Source of the DNA: CAZOVB01 sp964583095
Lineage (GTDB): Bacteria > Planctomycetota > Phycisphaerae > SM23-33
Direction: 5' to 3'
DNA: 28,776 nucleotides
NCBI GenBank assembly: GCA_964583095.1
Contig: CAZOVB010000059.1
Coordinates: forward strand, 1 to 28,776
Both the position numbers and the translations under genes were made by a program. This document shows, one piece after another, positions 15,098-22,640 of this stretch (positions within the stretch are counted from its first letter, which is position 1; the number at the start of each line of letters is the position of its first letter). The notes under the pieces were generated by a model. The model was not told the origin of the DNA, did not search any database, and was given only the letters and a program-made list of their open reading frames with translations.

Positions 15098-17617
15098 ATG
15101 AAGTCATTAATGCATTCGATATCTACCTTGTCTCTTATAGTGGGCTTCATGGTCGGCATTTCCCCGGCAGCAGCCCCGAAGGCCAGGGAGGGCAAGGCCC
15201 CGGTCGATCCTCACAAGTACACCTTCAAGTGGGGCAAGGAGAACCCGGGCGAACTCTACGAAGAGACCGACGAGGATCTGCTGTCCCGGGCGCTGCAGAA
15301 CGAGCTGGCCGACGTGGAGGAAATCGTATTCGCCGTCCGGGCCAACGGACGCGACTGGCACTGGTATGCCAACTTCGGCTACAACATCCGCAAGCCCAAC
15401 AGCTTCTACTATGGCGGTCGCGGGGCCAAGCTCTGCGCGTTGAATCTGCGCACCGGAAAGGTCCGCACGATCCTGGAAGACGCCAAGGGGGACATTCGCG
15501 ACCCGGCCGTCCATTACGACGGCAAGACCATCCTCTTCGCCTATCGACCCGACGAGACGAATCAGTTTCACCTGTACACCATCCAGTCCGACGGCAGCGG
15601 CCTGACGCAGTTGACCGACAGCGACCGCTACGACGATTTCGAGCCGACCTGGACGCCCGACGGCGGGATCGTCTTCAACTCGTCGCGATGCATGCGCTGG
15701 GTGCCCTGCTGGTATGCCCAGGTGGCCAACATGCACCGCTGCGAGGCGGACGGCTCGGACATTCGGCCGCTGAGTTTCGGCGTGGAAACCGAGAATTCCC
15801 CCTGGGTGCTCAACGACGGCAGGGTCATCTACACCCGCTGGGAGTACGTGGACCGCAGCCAGGTCGCACTGCACGGGCTCTGGACGTTCAACCCCGACGG
15901 GGCCATGGTGCAGCTGTTCTACGACAACCTGGGCACGGGGAACCTTTACATCACTGCCAAGCCGGTGCCCGACAGCGACAAGGTGGTCTGCACGGTCCAG
16001 CACGGCCACGGTCGAAACGAGGGCCGGGGCCGCCTGCTGATGATCGACGCCTCCCACGGCCCCGAGAGCGAAAAGTCTGCTCGCTTCGTGGACCGTGGTT
16101 TCCGCAAGGTCGGCGATTACAAGGCCGGCGACGAGCAGGCATGGCGCGACCCGTTCCCGCTGAGCGAGAACTGCATCCTGACCGCTTCGCTCCGATCGCT
16201 TGTTCTGATGAATGGCCGAGGCGACTACCAGGTCGTCTACACGCTGGATGACACCATCGACGGCAACCTGAATCTCCACGAGCCCAGGCCCCTGGTGGCC
16301 AGGGACCGCGAGCCGATCATCCCGCCGGTGGTGGATCCCGGCGACGGCATGGGCACGATGGTGCTCATGGATGTGTACGAAACGCGCGACGGCAAGGGCA
16401 TCGAGCGAGGCTCGATCCGGTCCCTGCTGATCATGGAAGAGCTCCCCCGTCCCGCGGCAAATTGTGCCTATTCCGACGCACTCTCCACCAATTCCAACTA
16501 CGTGCTCCACCGGATCCTGGGAACCGTACCGATCGCCGAGGACGGCTCTGCTCATTTCAAGGTGCCCGCGGGCAGGCCGATCTTCTTTGTCGCGCAGGAC
16601 GAGAAAGGCAAGGCCGCCAAGGCCATGGGATCCTTCACGTCGGTCATGCCCGGGGAGGTGGTCGGGTGCGTGGGTTGCCACGAGCAGCGCACCCGGACGA
16701 TGGGCGTCGGCTCGGCCAAGATGGTCCAGGCCATGCGCCGCGAGCCCGACGCGATTCAGCCGGTGCCCGACGTGCCGGAAATCTTCGACTACGTTCGCGA
16801 CATTCAGCCCATCTGGGACAAGCACTGCGTCTCATGTCACAACATGGAGAAGTTCGCCGGCAACATGTCGCTGGAAGGCGATCTGACCCCGGGTTACTCA
16901 TTGAGCTACGCATTTGTCAAGCGACCCAAGTGGGCAGGGGGGCTGGCGCACAAGGGCGGCAACAGCGGGCCTTACGCCACCGGCACCGGCGACAGCAAGC
17001 TTATCGACGTGCTCATGGACGGCCACAAGGAGGTCCAGCTTTCCGAGGCCGAGATGAGGAAGATCATGTACTGGATCGACTCGGGAACGTTCTTTGCCGG
17101 GACGTACGCTGCCCTGGGCACGGCCACGCGGGACCTGAAGATCAAGGCGCCTCAGCCCGTTCGCGACATCGCAGCCAAACGGTGCGGCAGTTGCCATCGC
17201 AGCAGCAAGAAGAGCGCGTTCTTTGAAGGTGAAATTCGTAACTCCGGTTATGACTTCAACGTCTCCCGGCCTGATAAGTCGATCCTGCTGCTGGCTCCGC
17301 TGAGCAAAGAAGCCGGCGGGCTGGGCTGGTGCTCGGACAAGAAGAAGGCAAAGATGGCCGACTTCCAGTTCACCAGCAAGGACGACCCGGAGTTCCAGGC
17401 CCTGCGGGAGTTCGTCCACCAGATGGCCCGGGAGTATGGAGAGCCCCACTACTTCCAGCCCGGCTACAAGCCGACCTACTGGTACATCCGCGAGATGAAG
17501 CGATTCGGCGCCCTGCCCGAGGACTTCGACCCCACGAGGCAGGAACTCGACGGCTACGAAGTCGACCGTCGCTACTTCCAGAACATCTACCGCAAGGGTC
17601 CGGGCCCAAAGCCCTGA
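15098..17617 (+). CDS. Secreted tri-haem hydrazine-synthase-alpha-like protein with beta-propeller
   Basis: 839 residues; ATG with an AGAGG Shine-Dalgarno 5 bases upstream. A signal peptide covers about residues 1-26. Residues 60-420 form a TolB/PD40-type propeller (repeated D-G-x-x-I motifs such as YDGKTILFAY, PDGGIVFNSSR, NDGRVIYTRW). A middle domain (about 430-520) resembles that of the hydrazine synthase alpha subunit. Three c-type haem sites follow: CVGCH at 524-528, CVSCH at 577-581 and CGSCH at 696-700. Length is close to HZS-alpha (about 800), but no beta or gamma subunits are nearby, and this family is widespread in planctomycetes that do not perform anammox. It is probably a periplasmic redox or substrate-binding protein of unknown reaction. 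C198-x5-C204, after NSSR in the propeller, is shared with the paralogue at the window end. Likely controlled by the divergent XylR-like regulator. Confidence 0.85.
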   Translation: MKSLMHSISTLSLIVGFMVGISPAAAPKAREGKAPVDPHKYTFKWGKENPGELYEETDEDLLSRALQNELADVEEIVFAVRANGRDWHWYANFGYNIRKPNSFYYGGRGAKLCALNLRTGKVRTILEDAKGDIRDPAVHYDGKTILFAYRPDETNQFHLYTIQSDGSGLTQLTDSDRYDDFEPTWTPDGGIVFNSSRCMRWVPCWYAQVANMHRCEADGSDIRPLSFGVETENSPWVLNDGRVIYTRWEYVDRSQVALHGLWTFNPDGAMVQLFYDNLGTGNLYITAKPVPDSDKVVCTVQHGHGRNEGRGRLLMIDASHGPESEKSARFVDRGFRKVGDYKAGDEQAWRDPFPLSENCILTASLRSLVLMNGRGDYQVVYTLDDTIDGNLNLHEPRPLVARDREPIIPPVVDPGDGMGTMVLMDVYETRDGKGIERGSIRSLLIMEELPRPAANCAYSDALSTNSNYVLHRILGTVPIAEDGSAHFKVPAGRPIFFVAQDEKGKAAKAMGSFTSVMPGEVVGCVGCHEQRTRTMGVGSAKMVQAMRREPDAIQPVPDVPEIFDYVRDIQPIWDKHCVSCHNMEKFAGNMSLEGDLTPGYSLSYAFVKRPKWAGGLAHKGGNSGPYATGTGDSKLIDVLMDGHKEVQLSEAEMRKIMYWIDSGTFFAGTYAALGTATRDLKIKAPQPVRDIAAKRCGSCHRSSKKSAFFEGEIRNSGYDFNVSRPDKSILLLAPLSKEAGGLGWCSDKKKAKMADFQFTSKDDPEFQALREFVHQMAREYGEPHYFQPGYKPTYWYIREMKRFGALPEDFDPTRQELDGYEVDRRYFQNIYRKGPGPKP

Positions 17618-17638
17618 AGCGATCAATAGCCCCCTGCC

Positions 17639-18910
17639 TCAGCCGATCAGCGACTGCATGTCCATGACGTAGATGCGCCGTGTGCCGTCGGGGCAGGCAT
17701 TGAAGGCGACCCATCGGTGGGTGGGATCCCAGGCCGGGTGCGGATCCACTCGCAAAGGTCCGGCCTGCGGGGCGCCCTGCATCCGGGTCGCAACACGTGC
17801 GATGGTTGTTTCGCTGTCGGCCTCGATGTCCACCCACCGCAGGGGAGTGGTTCCGTCGTCCCAGGGCGATTCCCAGAGGTATGTGTCGGTCAGGATGTGC
17901 TTGCCGTCCGGGTGAACCGTCGGATGGCCTGTACCGGGCCGGTCGGGCAGGATGGGTCTCAGGTTGCTGCCGTCGTCGTTGCACTGCACGAAGAGCATTT
18001 TATCGTCCAGCACCAGGTTCATCGAGAGTTGCTTCCCGTTGGGGAACCAGTTGATGTGGTTGCCGCGCTTCTTCCAGCGGGAGGTGGGAACTGCGTTTCG
18101 AACGTCGCTCCCGTCGGGCCGGAGCGTGAGCACCGTAAAGAGCAGCCCTTTGCCGATCTTGTCACACTGGGCCTGGCCGGTATTCTCGAAGAAACGGATC
18201 GTGAAGATCAACTGACCCCCCTGCGGATTGAACTTGCTGTGGAAACCGTAGATCTCGTAGCGGTCGGGATTGTCAATCTCGAAGGCGGGACGCGCTTTCT
18301 CGATCGCATCGGCCAGCGACAGGATCAGCTCCGACCGGCCCGTCTGGGTATGGGTCAGCCAGAGTCCGTCGTCTTCGCGCGGGCCTTGGTATCGGGGAAC
18401 ATGCTCATCGGGAACGACTACGCCGTAGCCCGGCTGGGTCCGCCGCATGGGAATCGGGTTGGCTCCGCATGCCCACAAGCCATCGGGCGATACATGATAC
18501 ACCGGGCCCTGGAGGCGGTGCTTTCGGCCGGTTTGCACCTCGCAACGAACCGCAAAGGCCTGCCACGTCGAGGTGTCCACGTCGTTGAAGATCAGTTGAG
18601 AATCATCGGGGCCCCAGTTGATGTTGGCCCCCATCTGATTCTCCCAGCCTTGCGTCGTGGCCACAAGATGATCCTCTCCGCTGTCCAGGTCCACGACCCG
18701 GACTTCGGCCTGCTCTCCCGGCAGGGGCGGGCGCTGTTCCTGGTCGATTTTGAGATAGGCCAGGTATCTGCCGCTGGGACTGATTGGGCTGGTGTCGAAG
18801 AATCGGTGGAAGGCTCCGCCCCTGCGGGGGGTAACGCACCAGATCGCCGTGCGAGGCTGGAATTTTTCATAGCGGGGAAAGTGACGGTCGAGTCTGTCAG
18901 AAGAGGGCAT
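17639..18910 (-). CDS. Cytoplasmic beta-propeller protein, oligogalacturonate lyase-like (PL22-related)
   Basis: 423 residues from an ATG with an AAGGA Shine-Dalgarno; no signal peptide. The protein is built of WD40/TolB-like blades with repeated P-D-G turns (SPSGRYLAYLKID, SPDGLWACG, FPNGKQLSMN, HPDGKHILTDTY, DPTHRWVAFNAC). Conserved His-rich turns (YGFHSKF, GNHINWF, GHPTVHPDGKH, VDPHPAWDP) resemble the metal and substrate site of PL22 oligogalacturonate lyase, a cytoplasmic seven-bladed propeller that splits short pectin fragments. Planctomycetes carry many relatives of uncertain activity, so the lyase assignment is tentative and a plain PD40 protein is the alternative. It is convergent with the tri-haem HZSA-like gene (21 bp between stops). 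Its 5' side faces the DUF3592 gene across 283 bp holding two inverted repeats. Confidence 0.7.
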   Translation of the reverse strand: MPSSDRLDRHFPRYEKFQPRTAIWCVTPRRGGAFHRFFDTSPISPSGRYLAYLKIDQEQRPPLPGEQAEVRVVDLDSGEDHLVATTQGWENQMGANINWGPDDSQLIFNDVDTSTWQAFAVRCEVQTGRKHRLQGPVYHVSPDGLWACGANPIPMRRTQPGYGVVVPDEHVPRYQGPREDDGLWLTHTQTGRSELILSLADAIEKARPAFEIDNPDRYEIYGFHSKFNPQGGQLIFTIRFFENTGQAQCDKIGKGLLFTVLTLRPDGSDVRNAVPTSRWKKRGNHINWFPNGKQLSMNLVLDDKMLFVQCNDDGSNLRPILPDRPGTGHPTVHPDGKHILTDTYLWESPWDDGTTPLRWVDIEADSETTIARVATRMQGAPQAGPLRVDPHPAWDPTHRWVAFNACPDGTRRIYVMDMQSLIG

Positions 18911-18953
18911 TGTTGTTTTCCTTTGAAGTCAGCAGGAGACCGAAGGTAGCACG

Positions 18954-18969
18954 TGAAACATTGGTTTCA
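18954..18969. repeat. Short inverted repeat upstream of the propeller gene
   Basis: TGAAAC (18954-18959) and GTTTCA (18964-18969) are separated by four bases. It lies 44 bases upstream of the minus-strand propeller gene start. It could be a small operator half-site pair, though chance is not excluded for arms of six. Confidence 0.3.
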
Positions 18970-19002
18970 ACAGGTGAATCGACACACTGGGAGGGGTCAA
19001 AG

Positions 19003-19032
19003 ATCGTAGAATGGTCGTGACTATTCTACGAT
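19003..19032. repeat. 30-bp near-perfect palindrome in the divergent intergenic region
   Basis: Arms ATCGTAGAAT (19003-19012) and ATTCTACGAT (19023-19032) are perfect. The ten central bases also pair (GTC with GAC), apart from one G:T step and the central pair. It lies between two divergent genes with starts at 18910 and 19194. It has no U-run and no gene ends here, so a protein-binding site is more likely than a terminator. The rest of 18911-19193 shows no coding sequence. Confidence 0.5.
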
Positions 19033-19193
19033 GGTGTCGATTCTGGTCAGGATTCGCCCGTGGTTCCTGGGAGGAATCAATATCTAAGTCAAGCTTAGTA
19101 AATACCATAGGTGAATTTCAGGGCTTCCAGAAAAGCAGAGGGCCTGGATGGTCGATGCAGAAAGGGACTGCAGAGCGGAGGAGAGCACCTGCC

Positions 19194-20030
19194 ATGGGGC
19201 GAGAATTGATCAAGGGACGTATCTGGAGGCTGCTTCTGAGCGGCTGGCGGGTGTGGGTCTTGCCGCTCGTGCTGGCTTTCTTCGGCCTGATGCTGGCCGC
19301 GTGGGTCTCCGTGTTCCTGCGATACAGGGAAAACCACGATATCGTCAGTCGCGGTCAAAAGGTCCAGGCGGTCGTGACTTCTCTGGAAAGAAAGATCGTC
19401 AACAAAAGCGATTACCCCGATTCCGACAACACCGAATGGACCGAGTACTACATCGGCTACCGGTTCGAGACAGCCGAGGGCGAACGGGTGGAGGGATCTC
19501 ATGAGGTCCGCGGGGGTCTCTGGCTGGGATGTAGAATCGGGCAGCTTCTCCACATCCGCTATCTGCCCGAGGAGCCCCAGGCCATCTTGACCGAACTGGA
19601 GGTAGCGGAGTTCCCCGGGCTCTGGGACCTGGTACCCCTGACCGCCTTTATGGCAATCAGCTTGAGCGTGGTCGGTATGGGAGTTTTCTCGGCCTGGCGC
19701 CGGGGGCGATTCCTCATGCGAGGAAAACTGGCCCTGGCTGAGATACTGCGTCGCGACCGGGAGCAGGCGGGGGACATGGTGCAGGTGACCTTCCAGTTCC
19801 AGAGCCAGTGTGGCCGCACCGTCACCCGTCAGAAGCGCTTCTACCAGCCGGAGCTTAAGGAAGCGCTGTATCACAAGAAGCTGCCCATCCTCTACAAGCC
19901 CAACTGGCCCGAGAAATTCATCGTCTTCGACGCGGTCGCCCAGAGCCTTGTGGATATGCCCGAGGGACTGGTTCCGGACGCCGCCCAGGGCCCCGAGGAT
20001 CTTACCGACGCTGCCGACCGGCGCTGGTAA
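19194..20030 (+). CDS. DUF3592-like two-helix membrane protein
   Basis: 278 residues from the ATG at 19194, preceded by GGAGGAG; the frame is open back to 19011 but that extension covers the palindrome and looks non-coding. Two transmembrane helices are visible, about residues 20-43 and 144-166. The stretch between them (VQAVVTSLERK, YYIGYRFETAEGERVEGSHEV, IRYLPEEPQA) matches the DUF3592 pattern of a small beta-rich extracytoplasmic domain. A second similar beta-rich segment follows helix two (MVQVTFQFQSQCGRTVTRQKRFY, then LPILYKPNWPEKFIVFD). The function of DUF3592 proteins is not known. It stands alone on this strand and converges with the zinc-ribbon gene. Confidence 0.8.
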   Translation: MGRELIKGRIWRLLLSGWRVWVLPLVLAFFGLMLAAWVSVFLRYRENHDIVSRGQKVQAVVTSLERKIVNKSDYPDSDNTEWTEYYIGYRFETAEGERVEGSHEVRGGLWLGCRIGQLLHIRYLPEEPQAILTELEVAEFPGLWDLVPLTAFMAISLSVVGMGVFSAWRRGRFLMRGKLALAEILRRDREQAGDMVQVTFQFQSQCGRTVTRQKRFYQPELKEALYHKKLPILYKPNWPEKFIVFDAVAQSLVDMPEGLVPDAAQGPEDLTDAADRRW

Positions 20031-20087
20031 TTCCTGCTTGGCGCCGCTGCCCGAACCTGCACACGAGCTTTCGCTTGCAGCCATTGC

Positions 20088-20128
20088 GGTGCCCCGGAGG
20101 TGCGACTCAACCCCAGCGACGGGGCACC
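20088..20128. terminator. Inverted repeat between convergent genes, possible bidirectional terminator
   Basis: Arms GGTGCCCCG (20088-20096) and CGGGGCACC (20120-20128) are perfect over 9 bp, with a 23-base loop. It sits midway between the ends of two convergent genes. Neither side has a convincing U-run and the loop is long, so termination is inferred mainly from position. Confidence 0.4.
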
Positions 20129-20142
20129 CGTCCGTGCTTGTT

Positions 20143-20736
20143 TCAGGATTCATGGAGCCCGCGAATTTCACGGCGGAACTCCCGGATCTCCTTGCGGGTG
20201 TCGGCCCACTGGAACCAGAGGGTTTTGTGGCCTTTTCGTCGCAGGCCGCACCGCCTGGAATTGGCCTGGATGCGGTCGATCTGCTCCATGGGGAAGTGGT
20301 AGAGCTCCTGTGCGTTCTCGATGATACTGGCAAGGTCCTGGCGGGGAATCGCACGGAGAGGCTCGATTTGAGCAAGGGCCTGGCGATGTCTGCGCCGGTT
20401 GACAATGCCGTCCATCAAGGCCCCCAGCATTCCCAGCAGCAGGGAGTTGTCCTGCTTTCTGTACTCCTGGTAGACCGCGAAGGTCAACCCGCTGCCGGTA
20501 AGCAGCAGTACGCCGATGAGCCTCCGCTTGCCTTTGGGCAGGCAAGGGTCCACCCCGGCGACAAAGGCCCGGGCGAGGACATCGGGTTCTTCAGCAAGCA
20601 GTTGCCTGCGATGCCGGTCACTGCGCTGTCGCGTGAGTTCCTCAAAGCAGAGGTAACAGAGCTTCTCCCCCTCGAAGCGCGTCCAGGTTCTGCCCAGCAG
20701 GCCGATCTTCGCCCGGCAGGATGTGCAGTGGGCCAC
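20143..20736 (-). CDS. Hypothetical zinc-ribbon membrane protein
   Basis: 197 residues from a GTG at 20736. The gap to the upstream GH43 stop is nine bases, and an AGGA Shine-Dalgarno lies in the end of that gene, so it is probably the last gene of that operon. The N-terminus has a four-cysteine zinc ribbon, C4-x2-C7 and C27-x2-C30, within FEGEKLCYLCFEEL, similar to short treble-clef modules such as DUF4428. A transmembrane helix follows at about 73-90, possibly with a second weak one at 97-112. The C-terminal 80 residues are charged and helical (ADTRKEIREFRREI). I do not recognise the family beyond the ribbon. Context suggests only co-expression with polysaccharide enzymes. Confidence 0.72.
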   Translation of the reverse strand: MAHCTSCRAKIGLLGRTWTRFEGEKLCYLCFEELTRQRSDRHRRQLLAEEPDVLARAFVAGVDPCLPKGKRRLIGVLLLTGSGLTFAVYQEYRKQDNSLLLGMLGALMDGIVNRRRHRQALAQIEPLRAIPRQDLASIIENAQELYHFPMEQIDRIQANSRRCGLRRKGHKTLWFQWADTRKEIREFRREIRGLHES

Positions 20737-20745
20737 GGGAACGGC

Positions 20746-21657
20746 TCATTCCTGGGCGGCCGGGACGCCGGCAGAGTCGATCGTCACCGGCTGGACCGTC
20801 CCGTCGGCGTTGTACGAGACCAGGCAGAGGGACGAATCCCGGAAGAACATATTCTGGCTTCGACTCATGTCGTTGCAGATGAAATACCACTGCCCGTGGT
20901 ATTCGAAGAACGAGCCGTGCCGGTCCAGCGTGATGGGCTTCTCGCGGTAGCGGTGGTCGGGTGCGACGTTCTCTTCCAGGATGATCGAGCCCTTGCAGTC
21001 GTAGGGGCCGCAGATGTCCTCGCTCATTGCGTAAAAGCAGCCCCAGGAGAGGTAGTAGATGTCGCCGCGTTTGTGCAGGTAGGGCTTGTCATCCAGCTTG
21101 CCCGGCCCGTAGGGTCCCTCGGGGTTGCGGATGGTGATCTTCCTTGGCTTCTCAGCCAGGTGGATCATGTCCTCGGCCAGGCGTGCGATGTAATAGTCCC
21201 ACACGCCGAAGACCAGGTAGGCCTCTCCGTCGTCGTCGATGAAGACTCCCGGGTCGTAGGGCTTTACCGCAACGTCGTCTTCGCTGACCATCGGCTTGCC
21301 CAGCGGGTCCTGCCAGGGCCCGACGGGCGAATCGCCCACCATCACGCCGGTCCGCTTGGAGCCCTGGGAGAAGTACCAGTAGTACCTGCCGTTTCTCTCG
21401 GCTGCGTCGGTGGCCCAGCAGTTCCAGGCCTTTTGCCCGATGTACGTCTCTTCAGGCCGTAGCGTGCATTCGTGCTTCCAGTCGACCAAATTATCGGAGG
21501 ACCAGATCCACCAGTCCTTCATGCAGAAGCCGGTGTTCTCCGGGGACATGTCGTGCGTAGCGTACAGATATGCCCGGCCATCGAAGATGCGCACGTGCGG
21601 ATCGCAGACGCCCTTTCCTGGCAGGATCGGGTTGCCGGTTATTCGCTGCGGGGTCAT
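20746..21657 (-). CDS. Glycoside hydrolase family 43-like enzyme
   Basis: 303 residues from the ATG at 21657, 13 bases after the SGNH hydrolase stop; a TTG at 21684 would overlap that gene. No signal peptide is present, so it is probably cytoplasmic. The five-bladed propeller signature of GH43 is clear. The general base is Asp19 in VCDPHVRIFDGRAYLYATHD, the pKa-modulating Asp is Asp135 in PYDPGVFIDDDGEAYLVFG, and the general acid is Glu180 in NPEGPYGP, ahead of KPYLHKRGDIYYLSWG. GH43 enzymes act as beta-xylosidases, alpha-L-arabinofuranosidases or galactosidases, and the substrate cannot be read from the sequence. Placed between an SGNH hydrolase and a zinc-ribbon gene, downstream of a sulfatase, it fits trimming of decorated oligosaccharides. 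Confidence 0.88.
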   Translation of the reverse strand: MTPQRITGNPILPGKGVCDPHVRIFDGRAYLYATHDMSPENTGFCMKDWWIWSSDNLVDWKHECTLRPEETYIGQKAWNCWATDAAERNGRYYWYFSQGSKRTGVMVGDSPVGPWQDPLGKPMVSEDDVAVKPYDPGVFIDDDGEAYLVFGVWDYYIARLAEDMIHLAEKPRKITIRNPEGPYGPGKLDDKPYLHKRGDIYYLSWGCFYAMSEDICGPYDCKGSIILEENVAPDHRYREKPITLDRHGSFFEYHGQWYFICNDMSRSQNMFFRDSSLCLVSYNADGTVQPVTIDSAGVPAAQE

Positions 21658-21670
21658 GGAGTCGCTCGCG

Positions 21671-22534
21671 TCAGTCTTCGTCAATGGGCAGGTAGGGCAA
21701 CATGGCCTGGAACCACTTGCGGGCCATCTTCTCCTGGCCCTTGGGGTTGGGGTGGGCCCAGTCGTAGGTGTCGGTGTCGGGGCCCTGGGGATTGGCGTTG
21801 AAGCCTTCGTAGTGGTGCACCGAGATCACGGGCGATTTCTCTGTGCTCTTCTCCTTGGCCAGTTGCTCGACCAGGGGGCGGATCTTGGCTGCGGCGCCTT
21901 CCTTGAAGTTCAGATGTCCGAGGAAGACAATGACCTCGGGGTTCTCTTCGCGGAGCATCTCAATCATGTCCGCAAGCGGCTTGACGACCGTCTCTTCCCA
22001 GTTGCCGCCCTTCTGATCGTTGGTGCCCAGATGGATCAGAGCGATATCCGGCGCGTGGCTCCATTTCTTGCGGTCTTCGACAATGCGGTTGCGCATCTTG
22101 GCTGTCTTGATGCCATAGGCAGCCTGGTGATCCGGATCAAAAGGCTTGCCGTCCACGTCGGGCCACTGGAAGTTCTGCTTGAGTCCCTTGTCGTAGGCTC
22201 CGACGAAGTCAAACTCCACCCCTGCATCGTTTAGCATCTTGAACAGGGGATATCGCCAGCTGTATTCGTCGGGCCGGGCCCCGCCGTGGGTGATCGAGTC
22301 GCCGATGGGAACGATATACACCGGTTCATCGAGCTTGCGCTGCTCAGCGGCTTCGCCGGAATTGTTGGTCATGGCGCCCTCCTGGCTGGTGGAATCCTGG
22401 GAGCCTTGGGAGACCTCCACGGCCGGCTGGGAATCCTGCTTATACGGGCATTGCCTGGCCTGCTGATCACATCGTGTCAGGAGGACAGAGGCGGCGATCA
22501 AGAGCGAACAGCTCGCGTATTTTGCGGCAGTCAT
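21671..22534 (-). CDS. Exported SGNH/GDSL hydrolase
   Basis: 287 residues from an ATG with a GGAG Shine-Dalgarno. The first 22 residues are a secretion signal (CSLLIAASVLLTRC); Cys22 could be lipidated but Arg at -1 is unusual for a lipobox. Residues 25-70 form a Ser/Gln-rich linker. The hydrolase domain has the four SGNH blocks: block I PIGDSITHGG with nucleophile Ser80, a Gly near residue 115 (FVGAYD), block III GTNDQ with Asn172, and block V DWAHPNP with Asp258 and His261. Such enzymes are often acetyl or acyl esterases removing decorations from polysaccharides. Between sulfatase and GH43 genes on one strand, a carbohydrate esterase role is the likeliest inference. A second possible promoter lies 41 bases upstream. 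Confidence 0.88.
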   Translation of the reverse strand: MTAAKYASCSLLIAASVLLTRCDQQARQCPYKQDSQPAVEVSQGSQDSTSQEGAMTNNSGEAAEQRKLDEPVYIVPIGDSITHGGARPDEYSWRYPLFKMLNDAGVEFDFVGAYDKGLKQNFQWPDVDGKPFDPDHQAAYGIKTAKMRNRIVEDRKKWSHAPDIALIHLGTNDQKGGNWEETVVKPLADMIEMLREENPEVIVFLGHLNFKEGAAAKIRPLVEQLAKEKSTEKSPVISVHHYEGFNANPQGPDTDTYDWAHPNPKGQEKMARKWFQAMLPYLPIDED

Positions 22535-22574
22535 CTGGGTCTCCGTGTTTAACAGGGGTTTAATCGCCCTTACA

Positions 22575-22602
22575 TTCATACGGCCCCGGGCGGCAATTGC
22601 AA
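22575..22602 (-). promoter_or_regulatory. Possible internal promoter before the SGNH hydrolase gene
   Basis: On the minus strand, TTGCAA (22602-22597), 16 bases, then TATGAA (22580-22575): four of six matches in each. It lies in the 106-bp gap after the sulfatase stop. If real, the SGNH-GH43-zinc-ribbon genes could be expressed apart from the sulfatase. Confidence 0.3.
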
Positions 22603-22640
22603 GAACTTCAACTCAACTCCCCCCGCCGGGTTCCTCCTTA

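Noticed and set aside
15107..16825. A 572-codon minus-strand open frame inside the tri-haem gene
   Set aside because: It is a mirror of a gene with a signal peptide and three haem motifs. Its translation is His/Val-rich without structure.
19810..21462. A 550-codon plus-strand open frame across the zinc-ribbon and GH43 genes
   Set aside because: It is antisense to genes with catalytic motifs and Shine-Dalgarno sequences, and shows no protein signature.
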